A DNA stretch of 64,000 bases from Scatosoma sp045533485 (GCA_045533485.1 JAZSHX010000040.1:3583-67582); one strand, 5' to 3'. Counted from the first letter of the stretch, positions 16,726 through 25,382 are shown. Notes: generated by a model not told the origin, from the sequence alone. Numbers and translations: made by a program.

Positions 16726-18177
16726 TTAGTTGTAAATGGTAAAATATTCGTCTTTATCAAACGCAATTTCCACGTCGATTTCCTGTCCGCCGCGCAACAC
16801 TTTGAGCGTTACCACGTCGCCTTTTCGCACAGCGAACAGCGCTTCGCCGATCATATACATACGCGTAATATTCGTCGTAACGCCGCGTACCGTCACCGCT
16901 TTGATTTCATCGCCGACCTGCAATTTACCCGTTGCCGCCACACCGCTGTTGACCGTATCTACCTTGCATTTTTCCGTGATAATCAATTTCCCGTTTTCGT
17001 CCATTGCCGCGGAAGAACCGTAAGTTACCGTCATAATCCCCAGCATCGCGCGGCGCACCACGCCGTTGTTTGCAAGCAAGTTATTCACCAAGCCCATCAC
17101 TTGGTCAATGGGTAACGCATAGCAAATGTTATCCGTTTGTTCGGAGACGTTTTTCGCGTTGGTGATACCGATCAATCTACCCGACACGTCGTACAAGCCG
17201 CCGCCCGAATTGCCCGAATTGATTGCCGCGTCCGTACGCATTACTCTAAATTCCAGCGTCGTGTTGGAATTATCCATTGCCGACATCGCGATATATTCCG
17301 ATTCCACGGAAATCAAACCGCTGGTAACGGAAATGCCCTGCGCGTTGGGATTGCCCACGGCAAATACCTTTTCGCCCACCGTTACGTTTGCGGAGCTGCC
17401 GATATTCGCTTTTTGCGCAATACTGTTTTTCAAATATTCACTGCCCGAAACACGAAGCACTGCCACGTCGTATGCCATCGCGCCGCCCACAAACGTTGCT
17501 TTGATACCGTCGCCGTCAAAGTCGCCTTGGTCTTTTGCGTCCGCCACGCCGTCGCCGTTGACGTCGCTAAGCTTATTGCCGTTTTCAATGTCCGCGCCCG
17601 ACGTAAAGCCGTTAAACGCGCCGTAGGTGTACAGATAAATACAATCGGAAATACCCGTTTGCGTATCCGAATCGGGATCGTAAACAACGTGATAGTTGGT
17701 AACAATCAACGCGTCGCCCGTTTGTTTATCCAAGTTAATGATAACGCCGCTGCCTGCCGATGCCGAAGCAATCGTTTCCTGTCTGGACGTTTGGATAAGC
17801 CCCGTGTTCACCGTCACCGTACGCGTCGTTCTAAACGCGGAATAAATGCTCACCGTGGAGCAAATATTGTTGGCAATCATACCCGTATCGTTATCTTCAC
17901 GCAATTCCACGTTGAAATATTGCTCAATAAATTGCATAAGCGTGCCTTCAAAGCCGTTTTCTTTTGCTTTTTCGTACACGTCGTTGATATCCATATCCTT
18001 GCCGTCTTGCCCGTTAATGCCCTGCAAAGACGCAAGCCATTCCTGCTCCGTACCTACAAAGCCGTTCTCCACTGCAATTTCGTAAGCAGTCACTTTTTCT
18101 TCCTTGCAAGCCGTCAAGCCAAGTGCAAACGTCAAGCAAAGCGCGCCTGCTAAAATTCTTTGATATATTTTTTTCAT
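16726..18177 (-). CDS. HtrA-like trypsin-fold serine protease lipoprotein
   Basis: 483 residues, anchored through Cys24 (LGLTAC). After it come two short repeats of the type AYEIAVENGFVGTEQEWL and VYEKAKENGFEGTLMQF, separated by GINGQDGKD. The protease domain has an intact triad: His163 (TNYHVV), Asp237 (AYDVAVL) and Ser324 (NSGNSGGGL). An insertion between His and Asp carries two EF-hand-like loops (DVNGDGVAD, DFDGDGIK) that may bind calcium. A PDZ domain closes the protein. Likely role: folding quality control at the outer face of the membrane. It ends in its own terminator and is probably monocistronic. A TATAAT lies at 18240-18245 but has no good -35. Confidence 0.93.
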   Translation of the reverse strand: MKKIYQRILAGALCLTFALGLTACKEEKVTAYEIAVENGFVGTEQEWLASLQGINGQDGKDMDINDVYEKAKENGFEGTLMQFIEQYFNVELREDNDTGMIANNICSTVSIYSAFRTTRTVTVNTGLIQTSRQETIASASAGSGVIINLDKQTGDALIVTNYHVVYDPDSDTQTGISDCIYLYTYGAFNGFTSGADIENGNKLSDVNGDGVADAKDQGDFDGDGIKATFVGGAMAYDVAVLRVSGSEYLKNSIAQKANIGSSANVTVGEKVFAVGNPNAQGISVTSGLISVESEYIAMSAMDNSNTTLEFRVMRTDAAINSGNSGGGLYDVSGRLIGITNAKNVSEQTDNICYALPIDQVMGLVNNLLANNGVVRRAMLGIMTVTYGSSAAMDENGKLIITEKCKVDTVNSGVAATGKLQVGDEIKAVTVRGVTTNITRMYMIGEALFAVRKGDVVTLKVLRGGQEIDVEIAFDKDEYFTIYN

Positions 18178-18298
18178 AAGCGTTTCCCCTTCCGTTTTGG
18201 TTGGTCGCTATGCGCACGCTGCGCACAGCCCTTTATTACATTATACCCACGTTTCCATAAAAGTAGTTGAAAAAAACGCGGATTTTTACGAAATTTTC

Positions 18299-18883
18299 TT
18301 AAAATCCTTCCAGTTCGTCCAAGGTAAGTTCAAAAGACGAAACAAAATGTTTGAAAAAGTAATTGATTTCCGGCATATTACGCTCCTTCAATTCCTTTTC
18401 AATGCTGCGTTTTGCTTTGACGAATTCGCCGTTACCCGCGCGCATTTCTTCCAAGCATTTGATATATGCGGCAAGCTTATCCGCCGCCTTTACCAGCTTG
18501 TATTCGACGCTGTCTTCGTCCGCAAGCACGAAAGGACGGATTTCTTCCTGCATCGTTTGCGGCAGCATACCCACAATCTTTTCGCAAGCGCTTGTTTCCA
18601 GCTCCTTATACGCACCGTGAATACTGCGGTTATAATACTTGATAGGCGTAGGCAAATCCCCCGTCATCACTTCGCCCGTTTCGTGGTAGGTTGCGTACAA
18701 AACCGTTTTCAATACGTCCGCGTTGCCGCCAAATTCCTTATTGTGAATAACGGCAAGCGCGTGGCTTAAAAGGGTAACGGCATAGGAATGCTCCATCACC
18801 GTTTCTTCGCGCACGGAGCGCATAAGCTGCCAACGCTTGATATATTTCATCCTATCCATATACGCGTAAAAATCGTATCGCAT
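18299..18883 (-). CDS. HD-domain 5'-deoxynucleotidase, YfbR-like
   Basis: 194 residues. YfbR removes phosphate from deoxynucleoside 5'-monophosphates. The metal ligands are in MEHSYAV, YHETGE and the Asp of VKAADKLAAY. The opening MRYDFYAYMDRMKYIKRW and RSVREETVMEHS match the family. The start at 18883 has CAGGAG before it; the long upstream extension would run through the divergent thiT promoter and riboswitch and is not used. The family length (about 195) agrees with this start. Confidence 0.9.
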   Translation of the reverse strand: MRYDFYAYMDRMKYIKRWQLMRSVREETVMEHSYAVTLLSHALAVIHNKEFGGNADVLKTVLYATYHETGEVMTGDLPTPIKYYNRSIHGAYKELETSACEKIVGMLPQTMQEEIRPFVLADEDSVEYKLVKAADKLAAYIKCLEEMRAGNGEFVKAKRSIEKELKERNMPEINYFFKHFVSSFELTLDELEGF

Positions 18884-18913
18884 AAATTTGCTCCTGTTTT
18901 TTTCGTCAAACGC

Positions 18914-18942
18914 TTGACATTGCGTTTGCGTTGTATTATAAT
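18914..18942 (+). promoter_or_regulatory. Consensus sigmaA promoter of the TPP riboswitch-thiT transcript
   Basis: TTGACA (18914-18919), 17-bp spacer, TATAAT (18937-18942): a perfect consensus match, about 18 bp before the riboswitch. Confidence 0.92.
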
Positions 18943-18959
18943 AAAAACACAAAATATAA

Positions 18960-19045
18960 TATCCGTCGTGGGTGCCCCAAGGGGCTGAGATTATACCATT
19001 TGAATCGGCAAGGTAATACTTGAGCGAGAGATTGATATACGTTTG
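18960..19045 (+). ncRNA. TPP riboswitch (THI element)
   Basis: Contains the TPP core in order: GGGTGCC...GGCTGAGA (18970-18990), a TATACC strand, TTGAATCGG, then CAAG-GTAATA-CTTG (19009-19022) and GCGAGAGA. This matches the CTGAGA, ACC...GA and CTGG-ATAATG-CCAG blocks of known THI elements. It binds thiamine pyrophosphate. The gene downstream is thiT, and a terminator stands between them, so control is probably by transcription termination. Confidence 0.9.
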
Positions 19046-19076
19046 CTTTACGCTGTTTTTGCGCGTAATCCAGCTT

Positions 19077-19106
19077 GTACCCACGCATTGTTTGCGTGGT
19101 TTTTTC
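19077..19106 (+). terminator. Riboswitch-controlled terminator before thiT
   Basis: Stem CCACGCA/TGCGTGG (19081-19099) followed by TTTTTT, placed between the TPP aptamer and the thiT ribosome binding site. It is the likely expression platform: TPP bound gives termination. Confidence 0.85.
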
Positions 19107-19138
19107 TTATCAACGTACGACGGAAAAGGAGAGTTTTT

Positions 19139-19840
19139 ATGTTTCTTTATTCCCTGCTTGACGTGAGCGAACAAGCCACGAAAACCGTGCGCATGATTTC
19201 CTGCGCCGCCGTCGTTGTCCTTATCTTAGTCATCGCGCTTTTAAGCGCGCTGTCCGCCAAAAAGTTTGACACGAAAAAGGTGGCGTTTGCCGGCGTTTGC
19301 GTATCTATGTCGTTCGTTTTATCGTTCATCAAAATCAGCCCCGTACAATACGGCGGCTCTATTACGCTTGCGTCGCTAGTACCCATTTTACTCTACGCCT
19401 ACGCGTACGGATTCACCGACGGACTTTTGGTTGGTCTCATACATGGCCTACTCAATTTCATTGAAAGCCCGTACATTTTAACCCCTGCGACCTTCCTTTT
19501 GGATTACCTTTTGGCGTTTACGGGCGTTTGCTTTATGGGCTTATTTGGAAAAATGCAACGCAAGCCCAAAGGCATAACTCCGTTGGTTCTTGGTTGCGCC
19601 TGCGCATTTGCTACACGCTTTATTTTCCACCTTGCGTCGGGTATGATATTCTTCCTGCAAGGCGCCGTTTGGGTGGACTTCCCTGCTTGGGCAACCGCCA
19701 ACGCTTTCGTCTATTCGTTTATCTATCAATGCGTGTATATTCCCATCGATTGCATCATCGCGCTTGCCACGCTGATTGCGCTTGCCAAAACGGGCGCGCT
19801 GGACGCACTGCTGAAAATCACTAAACGCAAAAACAGATAA
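19139..19840 (+). CDS. thiT: ECF thiamine transporter substrate-binding subunit ThiT
   Basis: 233 residues, six membrane segments. ThiT captures thiamine and works with the shared ECF module (EcfA/A'/T), which is not in this window. Family marks: QYGGSITLASLVPILLYAYAYG, a conserved acidic residue in HGLLNFIESPYILTPATFLLDYLLAF, and a Trp-rich region near VWVDFPAWA. The N-terminus is longer than in typical ThiT (one extra hydrophobic segment). The start at 19139 has AAAAGGAG before it. Control by the upstream TPP riboswitch supports the thiamine assignment. Confidence 0.93.
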   Translation: MFLYSLLDVSEQATKTVRMISCAAVVVLILVIALLSALSAKKFDTKKVAFAGVCVSMSFVLSFIKISPVQYGGSITLASLVPILLYAYAYGFTDGLLVGLIHGLLNFIESPYILTPATFLLDYLLAFTGVCFMGLFGKMQRKPKGITPLVLGCACAFATRFIFHLASGMIFFLQGAVWVDFPAWATANAFVYSFIYQCVYIPIDCIIALATLIALAKTGALDALLKITKRKNR

Positions 19841-19847
19841 ACGCCTT

Positions 19848-20348
19848 TTAATCTACCGCTATTTCGTCAAACACCGATTTGACGATAATCACCTTTTGCG
19901 CTTGTAAATCAATGCGCTTAATCACACCTTTTACAGCAGGGAAAAGTATTCTTTTTCCTGCTTTTTCTATGGTGTACACGTCGGAAGAAAGATTTCTAAT
20001 GTCCACGACTGTGCCTAAAAATTCCCCTTCTTCCGTTTCGCAAGCAAGCCCGATTACGTCGACGATATAAAAACGGCCTTCTTCCAACTCCGGTCCGTCT
20101 TCGCGGTTGCCTTCTAAAAGCTTACCCCTAAAAAGCTCCGCCGCGTTTCTGTCGGGAATACCCCGAAGCCCCACGTACGCCGCACCGTCGTTACCGATAC
20201 GGAAAGATAAAATTTTATAAGCCACGTCGTCGATATACACCGTGCCGAACTGTTTGACCACTTCGGGGGTGTCCGTAAACGTTTTAATTTTTAATTCTCC
20301 GCGAATTCCTTGCGGTTTTAACACTTCCGCAAGCACCAAACGTTTCAT
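19848..20348 (-). CDS. rimM: Ribosome maturation factor RimM
   Basis: 166 residues, typical length. RimM binds S19 and helps 16S rRNA 3' domain processing. The N-terminal beta-barrel has PQGIRGELKIKTFTD, and the C-terminal PRC barrel has GRFYIVDVIGLACET and GKRILFPAVKGVIKRID. The start at 20348 has AAAGGAG; the 2-codon longer form is not needed. It is the last gene of the ylxM-ffh-rpsP-khpA-rimM unit and converges on thiT with a 7-bp gap. trmD and rplS, which often follow rimM, are absent. Confidence 0.95.
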   Translation of the reverse strand: MKRLVLAEVLKPQGIRGELKIKTFTDTPEVVKQFGTVYIDDVAYKILSFRIGNDGAAYVGLRGIPDRNAAELFRGKLLEGNREDGPELEEGRFYIVDVIGLACETEEGEFLGTVVDIRNLSSDVYTIEKAGKRILFPAVKGVIKRIDLQAQKVIIVKSVFDEIAVD

Positions 20349-20383
20349 AAGCACTCCTTTATGCCTGTATTTCGTGAAAAGCC

Positions 20384-20413
20384 AAAAAAAGGCTTCCGCT
20401 TGAAAGCCTTTTA
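20384..20413 (-). terminator. Terminator/attenuator between khpA and rimM
   Basis: Minus-strand stem AAGGCTT(TC)/(GG)AAGCCTT with a run of seven T, between the khpA stop (20439) and the rimM start (20348). It would lower rimM expression relative to upstream genes. Confidence 0.75.
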
Positions 20414-20438
20414 TTGCGCGTTAGAACACAAAACGCAA

Positions 20439-20708
20439 TTATTCCGCCGCTTCATCGCAGTTGGACACGTCGCTGCCGCGTTCGCAGATTTCCACAACGT
20501 ATCTCTTGCTGTCAGCAGGCGTAGCCGCGCGCACGAGCGTGCGCATCGCTTTTGCGATTTTGCCTTGTTTACCGATTACCTTGCCCATATCCGAAGGAGA
20601 AAGCACAACCGTCACTTCGATTGCGCGGTCTTTTTCGTTCACCAAGTATTCTACGTTCTCCGTATCTTCGGCAAATTGGCCAACGATGTATTTGATTAAA
20701 TCTAACAT
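20439..20708 (-). CDS. khpA: KH-domain RNA-binding protein KhpA
   Basis: 89 residues, a single type II KH domain. The GKQGK sequence in DMGKVIGKQGKIAKAMR is the GxxG RNA-contact loop. KhpA pairs with KhpB (Jag) and affects cell division and small RNA function in Gram-positive bacteria. Its place between rpsP and rimM is standard. The C-terminus is slightly extended and acidic (SDVSNCDEAAE). Confidence 0.95.
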   Translation of the reverse strand: MLDLIKYIVGQFAEDTENVEYLVNEKDRAIEVTVVLSPSDMGKVIGKQGKIAKAMRTLVRAATPADSKRYVVEICERGSDVSNCDEAAE

Positions 20709-20743
20709 GTTTTTGCTCCTTACAGCCGATTCGGTGCGTTTAC

Positions 20744-21037
20744 TTATTTTTCGTTCTTCTTGGATTTGGTTTTTGCAGGGCTAAGCTTTGCGCTCTTTTC
20801 CATTGCACCCGTCTTTACAAGAAGGTTTCTAACCGTTTCGGTAGGTTGAACGCCCTTGGAAAGCCAAGCTTTTGCTTTTTCCACGTCGATCGTAAGTTCG
20901 ATGGGATCGCAGGTAGGTCTGTAATGACCAACGCATTCAATGTATTCGCCCGTAGCAGCTTTTCTGCTGTCTACAACAACTACACGGTAGATAGGGTTCT
21001 TCTTGTCGCCCATTCTCAAAAGTCTCATTTTAACCAT
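20744..21037 (-). CDS. rpsP: 30S ribosomal protein S16
   Basis: 97 residues. MVKMRLLRMGDKKNPIYRVVVVDSR is the S16 N-terminal signature. YIECVGHYRP and KAWLSKGVQPTETVRNLL follow. The tail is basic (SPAKTKSKKNEK). The start at 21037 is supported by GGAGGT. It lies between ffh and khpA as in other Bacillota. Confidence 0.98.
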   Translation of the reverse strand: MVKMRLLRMGDKKNPIYRVVVVDSRKAATGEYIECVGHYRPTCDPIELTIDVEKAKAWLSKGVQPTETVRNLLVKTGAMEKSAKLSPAKTKSKKNEK

Positions 21038-21123
21038 AATAAATACCTCCAAAGTATCTTAAAATATTTTTTTCTTTGCTTATTTTAGCAGCTTGCACTG
21101 CGTTTTACCATTTGTTTTTTTGT

Positions 21124-22443
21124 TTAGAACGGCAAACGGAAACGGCCTTTACCGCCTTTGAGCTGTTTCATCAGCAGCTTCGTTTGCTCATACTGTTTCA
21201 AAAGCTGATTGATTTCCTGCACGCTTGTACCCGAACCTGCCGCAATACGGCGTTTTCTCTTACTGTCGATGATGGCAGGATTGTCGCGTTCTTGCTGCGT
21301 CATAGAAAGGATAATCGCTTTCGTGCGTTCGATTTTCTTTTCGTCGATATCCCCTTCGCCTACCTTTAACTTGCTTGCCCCGGGGAGCATAGACAGCATC
21401 GCTTGCGCGCCGCCCATTTTCTTCATCATGGAAAATTGTTGCAAGTAATCGGAAAGCGTGAACGTGTTGGCAAGCATTTTTTGCTGCATTTTCTTCGCGT
21501 CTTCTTCCGTGATCGCTTGCTGTGCCTTTTCAATCAAGGACAGCACGTCGCCCATACCCAAAATACGCGACGCCATTCTGTCGGGATAGAAGGGTTCTAA
21601 ATCGGTCAGCTTTTCGCCAACGCCGATAAATTTGATGGGCTTGCCCGTCACCGCTTTGATAGACAAGCACGCGCCGCCGCGCGTATCGCCGTCCAGCTTC
21701 GTCAAAATCACGCCCGTGATTTGCAAGCGTTCGTTGAACGTTTGCGCCACGTTGACCGCTTCTTGCCCCGTCATAGCGTCCACGACAAGCAACGTTTCCG
21801 TTACGTCCACTTCCTTTTTGATGTTTTCCAGCTCTTGCATGAGCGTATCGTCGATTTGCAAACGCCCTGCCGTGTCCAACACCACCGTGTCGTAGCCCTT
21901 AGATTTCGCATAATCAATCGCTTGCTTCGCCGTTTTAATGGGGGATTGCGTACCCTTTTCAAACACTTCCGTTTGCGCGTTTTTCCCCACCACTTGCAGC
22001 TGCGTAATTGCCGCAGGGCGGTAGATATCGCCGGCTACAAGCAAGGGATTTTTGCCTTGTTTTTTCAGTTGCAGTGCCAGTTTACCGCAAAGCGTCGTTT
22101 TCCCTGCGCCTTGCAAACCGCACATCATAATCACCGTGGGAAGCTTGGGCGAAACTTCTAATTTCGCGTTTTTCGCGCCCATTAGCTCAATCAATTCGTC
22201 GTTGACGATTTTGATAACCTGTTGCGCAGGATTGAGCGAAGACAAAATTTCTTGCCCGACCGCCTTTTCCGAAACCTCCGCAATAAATTGCTTTGCTACG
22301 CGCAAGTTGACGTCGGCTTCAAGCAAAGCCACGCGCACTTCACGCATTGCCGTGCGGATTTCCAGTTCCGTCAGCTTTCCGCGCTTGGTCAGCTTGGAAA
22401 ATATATGATTTAATCTTTCCGATAATCCACCGAATAAAGCCAT
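21124..22443 (-). CDS. ffh: Signal recognition particle protein Ffh
   Basis: 439 residues. Ffh binds signal sequences and the 4.5S/6S RNA and delivers ribosomes to FtsY. N domain at residues 1-85, G domain with GLQGAGKTTLCGKL (G1), DTAGRLQ (G3), TKLDGD (G4) and GVGEKLTDLEPF. The methionine-rich M domain runs from about 295, with KRRIAAGSGTSVQEIN as the RNA-contact motif. It lies 10 bp after ylxM and is probably translated from the same message. Confidence 0.98.
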   Translation of the reverse strand: MALFGGLSERLNHIFSKLTKRGKLTELEIRTAMREVRVALLEADVNLRVAKQFIAEVSEKAVGQEILSSLNPAQQVIKIVNDELIELMGAKNAKLEVSPKLPTVIMMCGLQGAGKTTLCGKLALQLKKQGKNPLLVAGDIYRPAAITQLQVVGKNAQTEVFEKGTQSPIKTAKQAIDYAKSKGYDTVVLDTAGRLQIDDTLMQELENIKKEVDVTETLLVVDAMTGQEAVNVAQTFNERLQITGVILTKLDGDTRGGACLSIKAVTGKPIKFIGVGEKLTDLEPFYPDRMASRILGMGDVLSLIEKAQQAITEEDAKKMQQKMLANTFTLSDYLQQFSMMKKMGGAQAMLSMLPGASKLKVGEGDIDEKKIERTKAIILSMTQQERDNPAIIDSKRKRRIAAGSGTSVQEINQLLKQYEQTKLLMKQLKGGKGRFRLPF

Positions 22444-22453
22444 TAAAATCTCC

Positions 22454-22864
22454 TTATTCTCCGCGGAAAACGCTTCCTATTATCGTGCCGTTTTCCGTTT
22501 CCAACGTTTCACTGCCGTTCGCTTGTATGACAGCGCGCAGCTCGTCTTGTAACCCTGCCAAGGCAGGAAAATGCTCTTTTTCTTGTTGAATAAAGCGTTG
22601 CACCGCCGTCATATACGCAGAATACTCGGCAGAAAGCTCTTGCAACGCTTTGCAAAAACATAATTTCTCTTCGTATTTTTCCAGCTGTTTTCTGCATTTT
22701 TGCAAACAGTCGGACACGCTTTGACGGGACACGTTTTTTTGCTCCGCGATTTCCCCCAAAGACAAATCAAAGTTGAAATACAAATCGGTAATTTCCCGTT
22801 GCGTGGGCGTGAGCAAAGGGGAATACAAATCCCAAAGTTGCAAAAATCTCAAATCGTCAATCAT
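22454..22864 (-). CDS. ylxM: YlxM family helix-turn-helix protein
   Basis: 136 residues. YlxM (p13) is encoded next to ffh in Gram-positive bacteria and is proposed to modulate SRP. The N-terminal half has a sigma-region-4-like HTH: LLTPTQREITDLYFNFDLSLGEIAE then VSRQSVSDCLQKCRKQL. The C-terminal half is longer than usual and helical. The ATG at 22864 has GGGGGCG before it. It is the first gene of the operon; its promoter is at 22899-22927. Confidence 0.9.
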   Translation of the reverse strand: MIDDLRFLQLWDLYSPLLTPTQREITDLYFNFDLSLGEIAEQKNVSRQSVSDCLQKCRKQLEKYEEKLCFCKALQELSAEYSAYMTAVQRFIQQEKEHFPALAGLQDELRAVIQANGSETLETENGTIIGSVFRGE

Positions 22865-22898
22865 CGCAACGCCCCCTTTTCTTACCTTTTGCTTCTCT

Positions 22899-22927
22899 AT
22901 TATACCGCATAAAAAAGCAACTGTCAA
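22899..22927 (-). promoter_or_regulatory. Consensus promoter of the ylxM-ffh operon, inside a terminator hairpin
   Basis: Minus-strand TTGACA (22922-22927), 17-bp spacer, TATAAT (22899-22904). The -35 box is part of the 3' arm of the hairpin that ends the rseP operon. Confidence 0.9.
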
Positions 22928-22947
22928 GCATTTTTACTTGACAGTTG
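22911..22947 (-). terminator. Terminator of the pyrH-rseP operon
   Basis: 11-bp perfect stem CAACTGTCAAG (22918-22928) / CTTGACAGTTG (22937-22947), an 8-nt loop and CTTTTTT on the minus strand, 8 bp after the rseP stop. Confidence 0.88.
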
Positions 22948-22954
22948 TGATTTT

Positions 22955-24190
22955 TTAGAAAAATTGTAACACATCGATGAGAATAGCAAAGCCGAGCAAG
23001 AAGAATAAGCCGACGATATTGATAATCGCTTCCACTTTTCGATTGACGGGCTTTTTGCGTATCCACTCAATCAAGCAGAAAATAATCTTACAGCCGTCCA
23101 GCGCAGGCACGGGCAGCAAATTAAACACCGCCAAGTTGACGCCGATAAACGCCGCTATATTCAAAAACGACATCATAGAGCTTGTTGCCACTTCCGAAGT
23201 TACCTTGATGGTCGTAACCGGTCCGCCCATCGCTTCCAAGCCAAGCTTGCCCGTTAAAAGCTCCCCAAGCGAACGGAGCAGCGAACCACCGATTTTGAAA
23301 GAGTACACCACGGAATTGCCCAGCGACGGGAAAAAGCCCTGCTTCTCCGTCACGGTGAACAAGCCCCAAATATGCATACTGTCCAAAAGCGTGTTGGTAT
23401 CCGATAAATTCGCAAAATCCGCGTCTACGGCAAGCGTAAGCGTTCTTGTCACTTCTTCGCCGTCAGCAAGCACCAAAACTGGCACTTCTTCGCCTGCTTT
23501 TTTGCCTTGCAAGGCGTCGAAATAATCGGTGATTAAATACACGCGTTTGCCGTCTATTCTTAAAATCACGTCGCCCGTTTGCAAGCCGTTGGCTTGCGTT
23601 TCTATGCTTGCCGCCGCCACGTCGGCGGTCGGTTTTTCCACCTGCACCCTATACAGCGGTCTGCCGATACATAAAAACATCGTCATAATCAGCAAAAGCG
23701 CCAAAATATAGTTCATCGTCACGCCTGCAAGCAGCACCAAAATGCGTTTCCAAGGCGCTTGGTCGTTAAAACGCGCGCCCTGCGGCTCAGGGTATTCGTC
23801 CGCTTTTTCTTGCGTTTCTTCCGTGTTTTCTTCTTTCAACGCAGACGCGTCCCCAGCGTTTTGCAGTTCGTCAAAGGGCTGTTCTTGTTCCGCCTGCGTT
23901 TCTTCTTGCTTTTCGTCGGCAAATTCGTCTTCGCCGTCGAACGCGCAATAACCGCCAAGCGGCACTACGCGCAAAGCAAACAGCTGTCCGTTCTTTTTGC
24001 TGCGCTTTTTGAAAATGGCAGGTCCAAACCCGATGGAAAATTCGTTGATTTTGAAACCAAGAATACGCCCCACGATATAATGTCCAAATTCATGGACGGT
24101 AATCATCACAAGCAAAATGGCAACGGCAAGCACTATGCCGCCGATGCTTTTAAGTATGCCGGCTTGCAATAAATGCGTATAAATTTGCAA
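22955..24190 (-). CDS. rseP: RIP metalloprotease (site-2 protease, M50)
   Basis: 411 residues. An intramembrane zinc protease that cuts anti-sigma factors and leftover signal peptides. HEFGH near residue 34 is the active site; PVPALDGCK near 355 gives the third ligand (the usual LDGG is LDGC here). A PDZ domain lies around residues 195-265 (ANGLQTGDVILRIDGKRV). An acidic, Glu/Gln-rich insertion (EDEFADEKQEETQAE..., residues 86-135) sits between the first membrane segment and PDZ. It is the last gene of pyrH-frr-uppS-cdsA-dxr-rseP. Confidence 0.95.
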   Translation of the reverse strand: MQIYTHLLQAGILKSIGGIVLAVAILLVMITVHEFGHYIVGRILGFKINEFSIGFGPAIFKKRSKKNGQLFALRVVPLGGYCAFDGEDEFADEKQEETQAEQEQPFDELQNAGDASALKEENTEETQEKADEYPEPQGARFNDQAPWKRILVLLAGVTMNYILALLLIMTMFLCIGRPLYRVQVEKPTADVAAASIETQANGLQTGDVILRIDGKRVYLITDYFDALQGKKAGEEVPVLVLADGEEVTRTLTLAVDADFANLSDTNTLLDSMHIWGLFTVTEKQGFFPSLGNSVVYSFKIGGSLLRSLGELLTGKLGLEAMGGPVTTIKVTSEVATSSMMSFLNIAAFIGVNLAVFNLLPVPALDGCKIIFCLIEWIRKKPVNRKVEAIINIVGLFFLLGFAILIDVLQFF

Positions 24191-24233
24191 TGTTTTGTCC
24201 CCTTACTAAATGATATTTTCCCGCTTTGGTATA

Positions 24234-25382
24234 TCACGCGTGCTTTTCTACGTACGCTTTTGCATACGCGCGAGCGCGCTCATCCGTTTCTTTCAGCAGT
24301 TGATAATCGGTAATTTGTTGTTTTTTCGTTTGTTCGAGCGCCGCGCGCATCGCGTCCGCAATGCCCAAAAACGGCAATTTTCCGTCCAAGAACGCGCGCA
24401 CCGCCACTTCGCCTGCACCGTTCAGCGCGCAAGGATAGTTCGCCCCTGCTTCCAAGGCAGACAATGCCAAATCGTAACACGGGAACGCCGTTCTTTCCAA
24501 GGGTAAAAAGGTGATTGTACCCAGCTTGGCAAAATCCAAGGACGGCAAGCCGCAAGGCAGACGGTTTGGATAAGTAAGCGCAAGCTGTATAGGCAATTTC
24601 ATGGTTGGATAACTCATTTGCGCCATCACCGCACCGTCTTCAAATTCTACCATAGAGTGGATAATGCTAGACGGCTGTACGATGGTGGAAATCTTCTCCA
24701 AAGGCGCGCCAAACAACCATTTGGCTTCTATCACTTCAAAGCCCTTGTTAAGGAGCGTTGCCGAATCAATCGTGATTTTCGCGCCCATATTCCACGTGGG
24801 GTGTTTGAGCGCAGACGCAGGCGTAACCGCTTGCAGCTGCTCTTGGGTATATCCGTAAAACGGGCCGCCGCTTGCCGTGATAATGAGTCGCTTAAAGGGC
24901 GCGTCGACGCGGAAATTGAGTGCCTGCCAAAGCGCCGAGTGTTCACTGTCAACGGGCATTAAACGCGTACCTGCCCCCTTAATTTTCGACATAACCAGTT
25001 CACCGCCGCAAACAAGCGTTTCCTTGTTGGCAAGCGCGATATCTTTTTTAAGCTCCACGGCTCGCAAGGAATATTCCAGCCCTGCAAAGCCCGTTGCGGC
25101 AATAAACGCCACGTCTCCGTAGGCAATTGCGTCCAGCGCCGCTTGTTTCCCGTAGGCAAATTGTACGCCTTTGGGGATATCGTTGACAATAGACAACGCC
25201 GCCCGTTCATCAACCAGCGCGGCGTACTTTGGTCTAAACGTACGTACCTGCTCTAAAAAAGTTTGCGCAGAGCCGTGCGCTACCATACTTGTAATCTCAA
25301 ATTGTTCGGGCTGTGCGTTTACTACTTCGCACACCTGTCTACCGATAGAACCGGTAGAGCCGATAAGTGCAATTTTTTTCAT
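24234..25382 (-). CDS. dxr: 1-deoxy-D-xylulose 5-phosphate reductoisomerase
   Basis: 382 residues, normal length. Second step of the MEP pathway to isopentenyl diphosphate, NADPH dependent. GSTGSIG near residue 9 is the NADPH loop. PVDSEHSALWQ holds metal and substrate ligands. TASGGPF, HPTWNMGAKITIDSATLLNKG and SYPTMKLPIQLAL are family blocks. It starts directly after the cdsA stop codon, so translation is probably coupled. ispE, further right in the window, serves the same pathway. Confidence 0.98.
   Translation of the reverse strand: MKKIALIGSTGSIGRQVCEVVNAQPEQFEITSMVAHGSAQTFLEQVRTFRPKYAALVDERAALSIVNDIPKGVQFAYGKQAALDAIAYGDVAFIAATGFAGLEYSLRAVELKKDIALANKETLVCGGELVMSKIKGAGTRLMPVDSEHSALWQALNFRVDAPFKRLIITASGGPFYGYTQEQLQAVTPASALKHPTWNMGAKITIDSATLLNKGFEVIEAKWLFGAPLEKISTIVQPSSIIHSMVEFEDGAVMAQMSYPTMKLPIQLALTYPNRLPCGLPSLDFAKLGTITFLPLERTAFPCYDLALSALEAGANYPCALNGAGEVAVRAFLDGKLPFLGIADAMRAALEQTKKQQITDYQLLKETDERARAYAKAYVEKHA

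Noticed and set aside
18884..19174. N-terminal extension of the HD nucleotidase
   Set aside because: It would read antisense through the thiT promoter and TPP riboswitch; the family length and the ribosome binding site fit the start at 18883.
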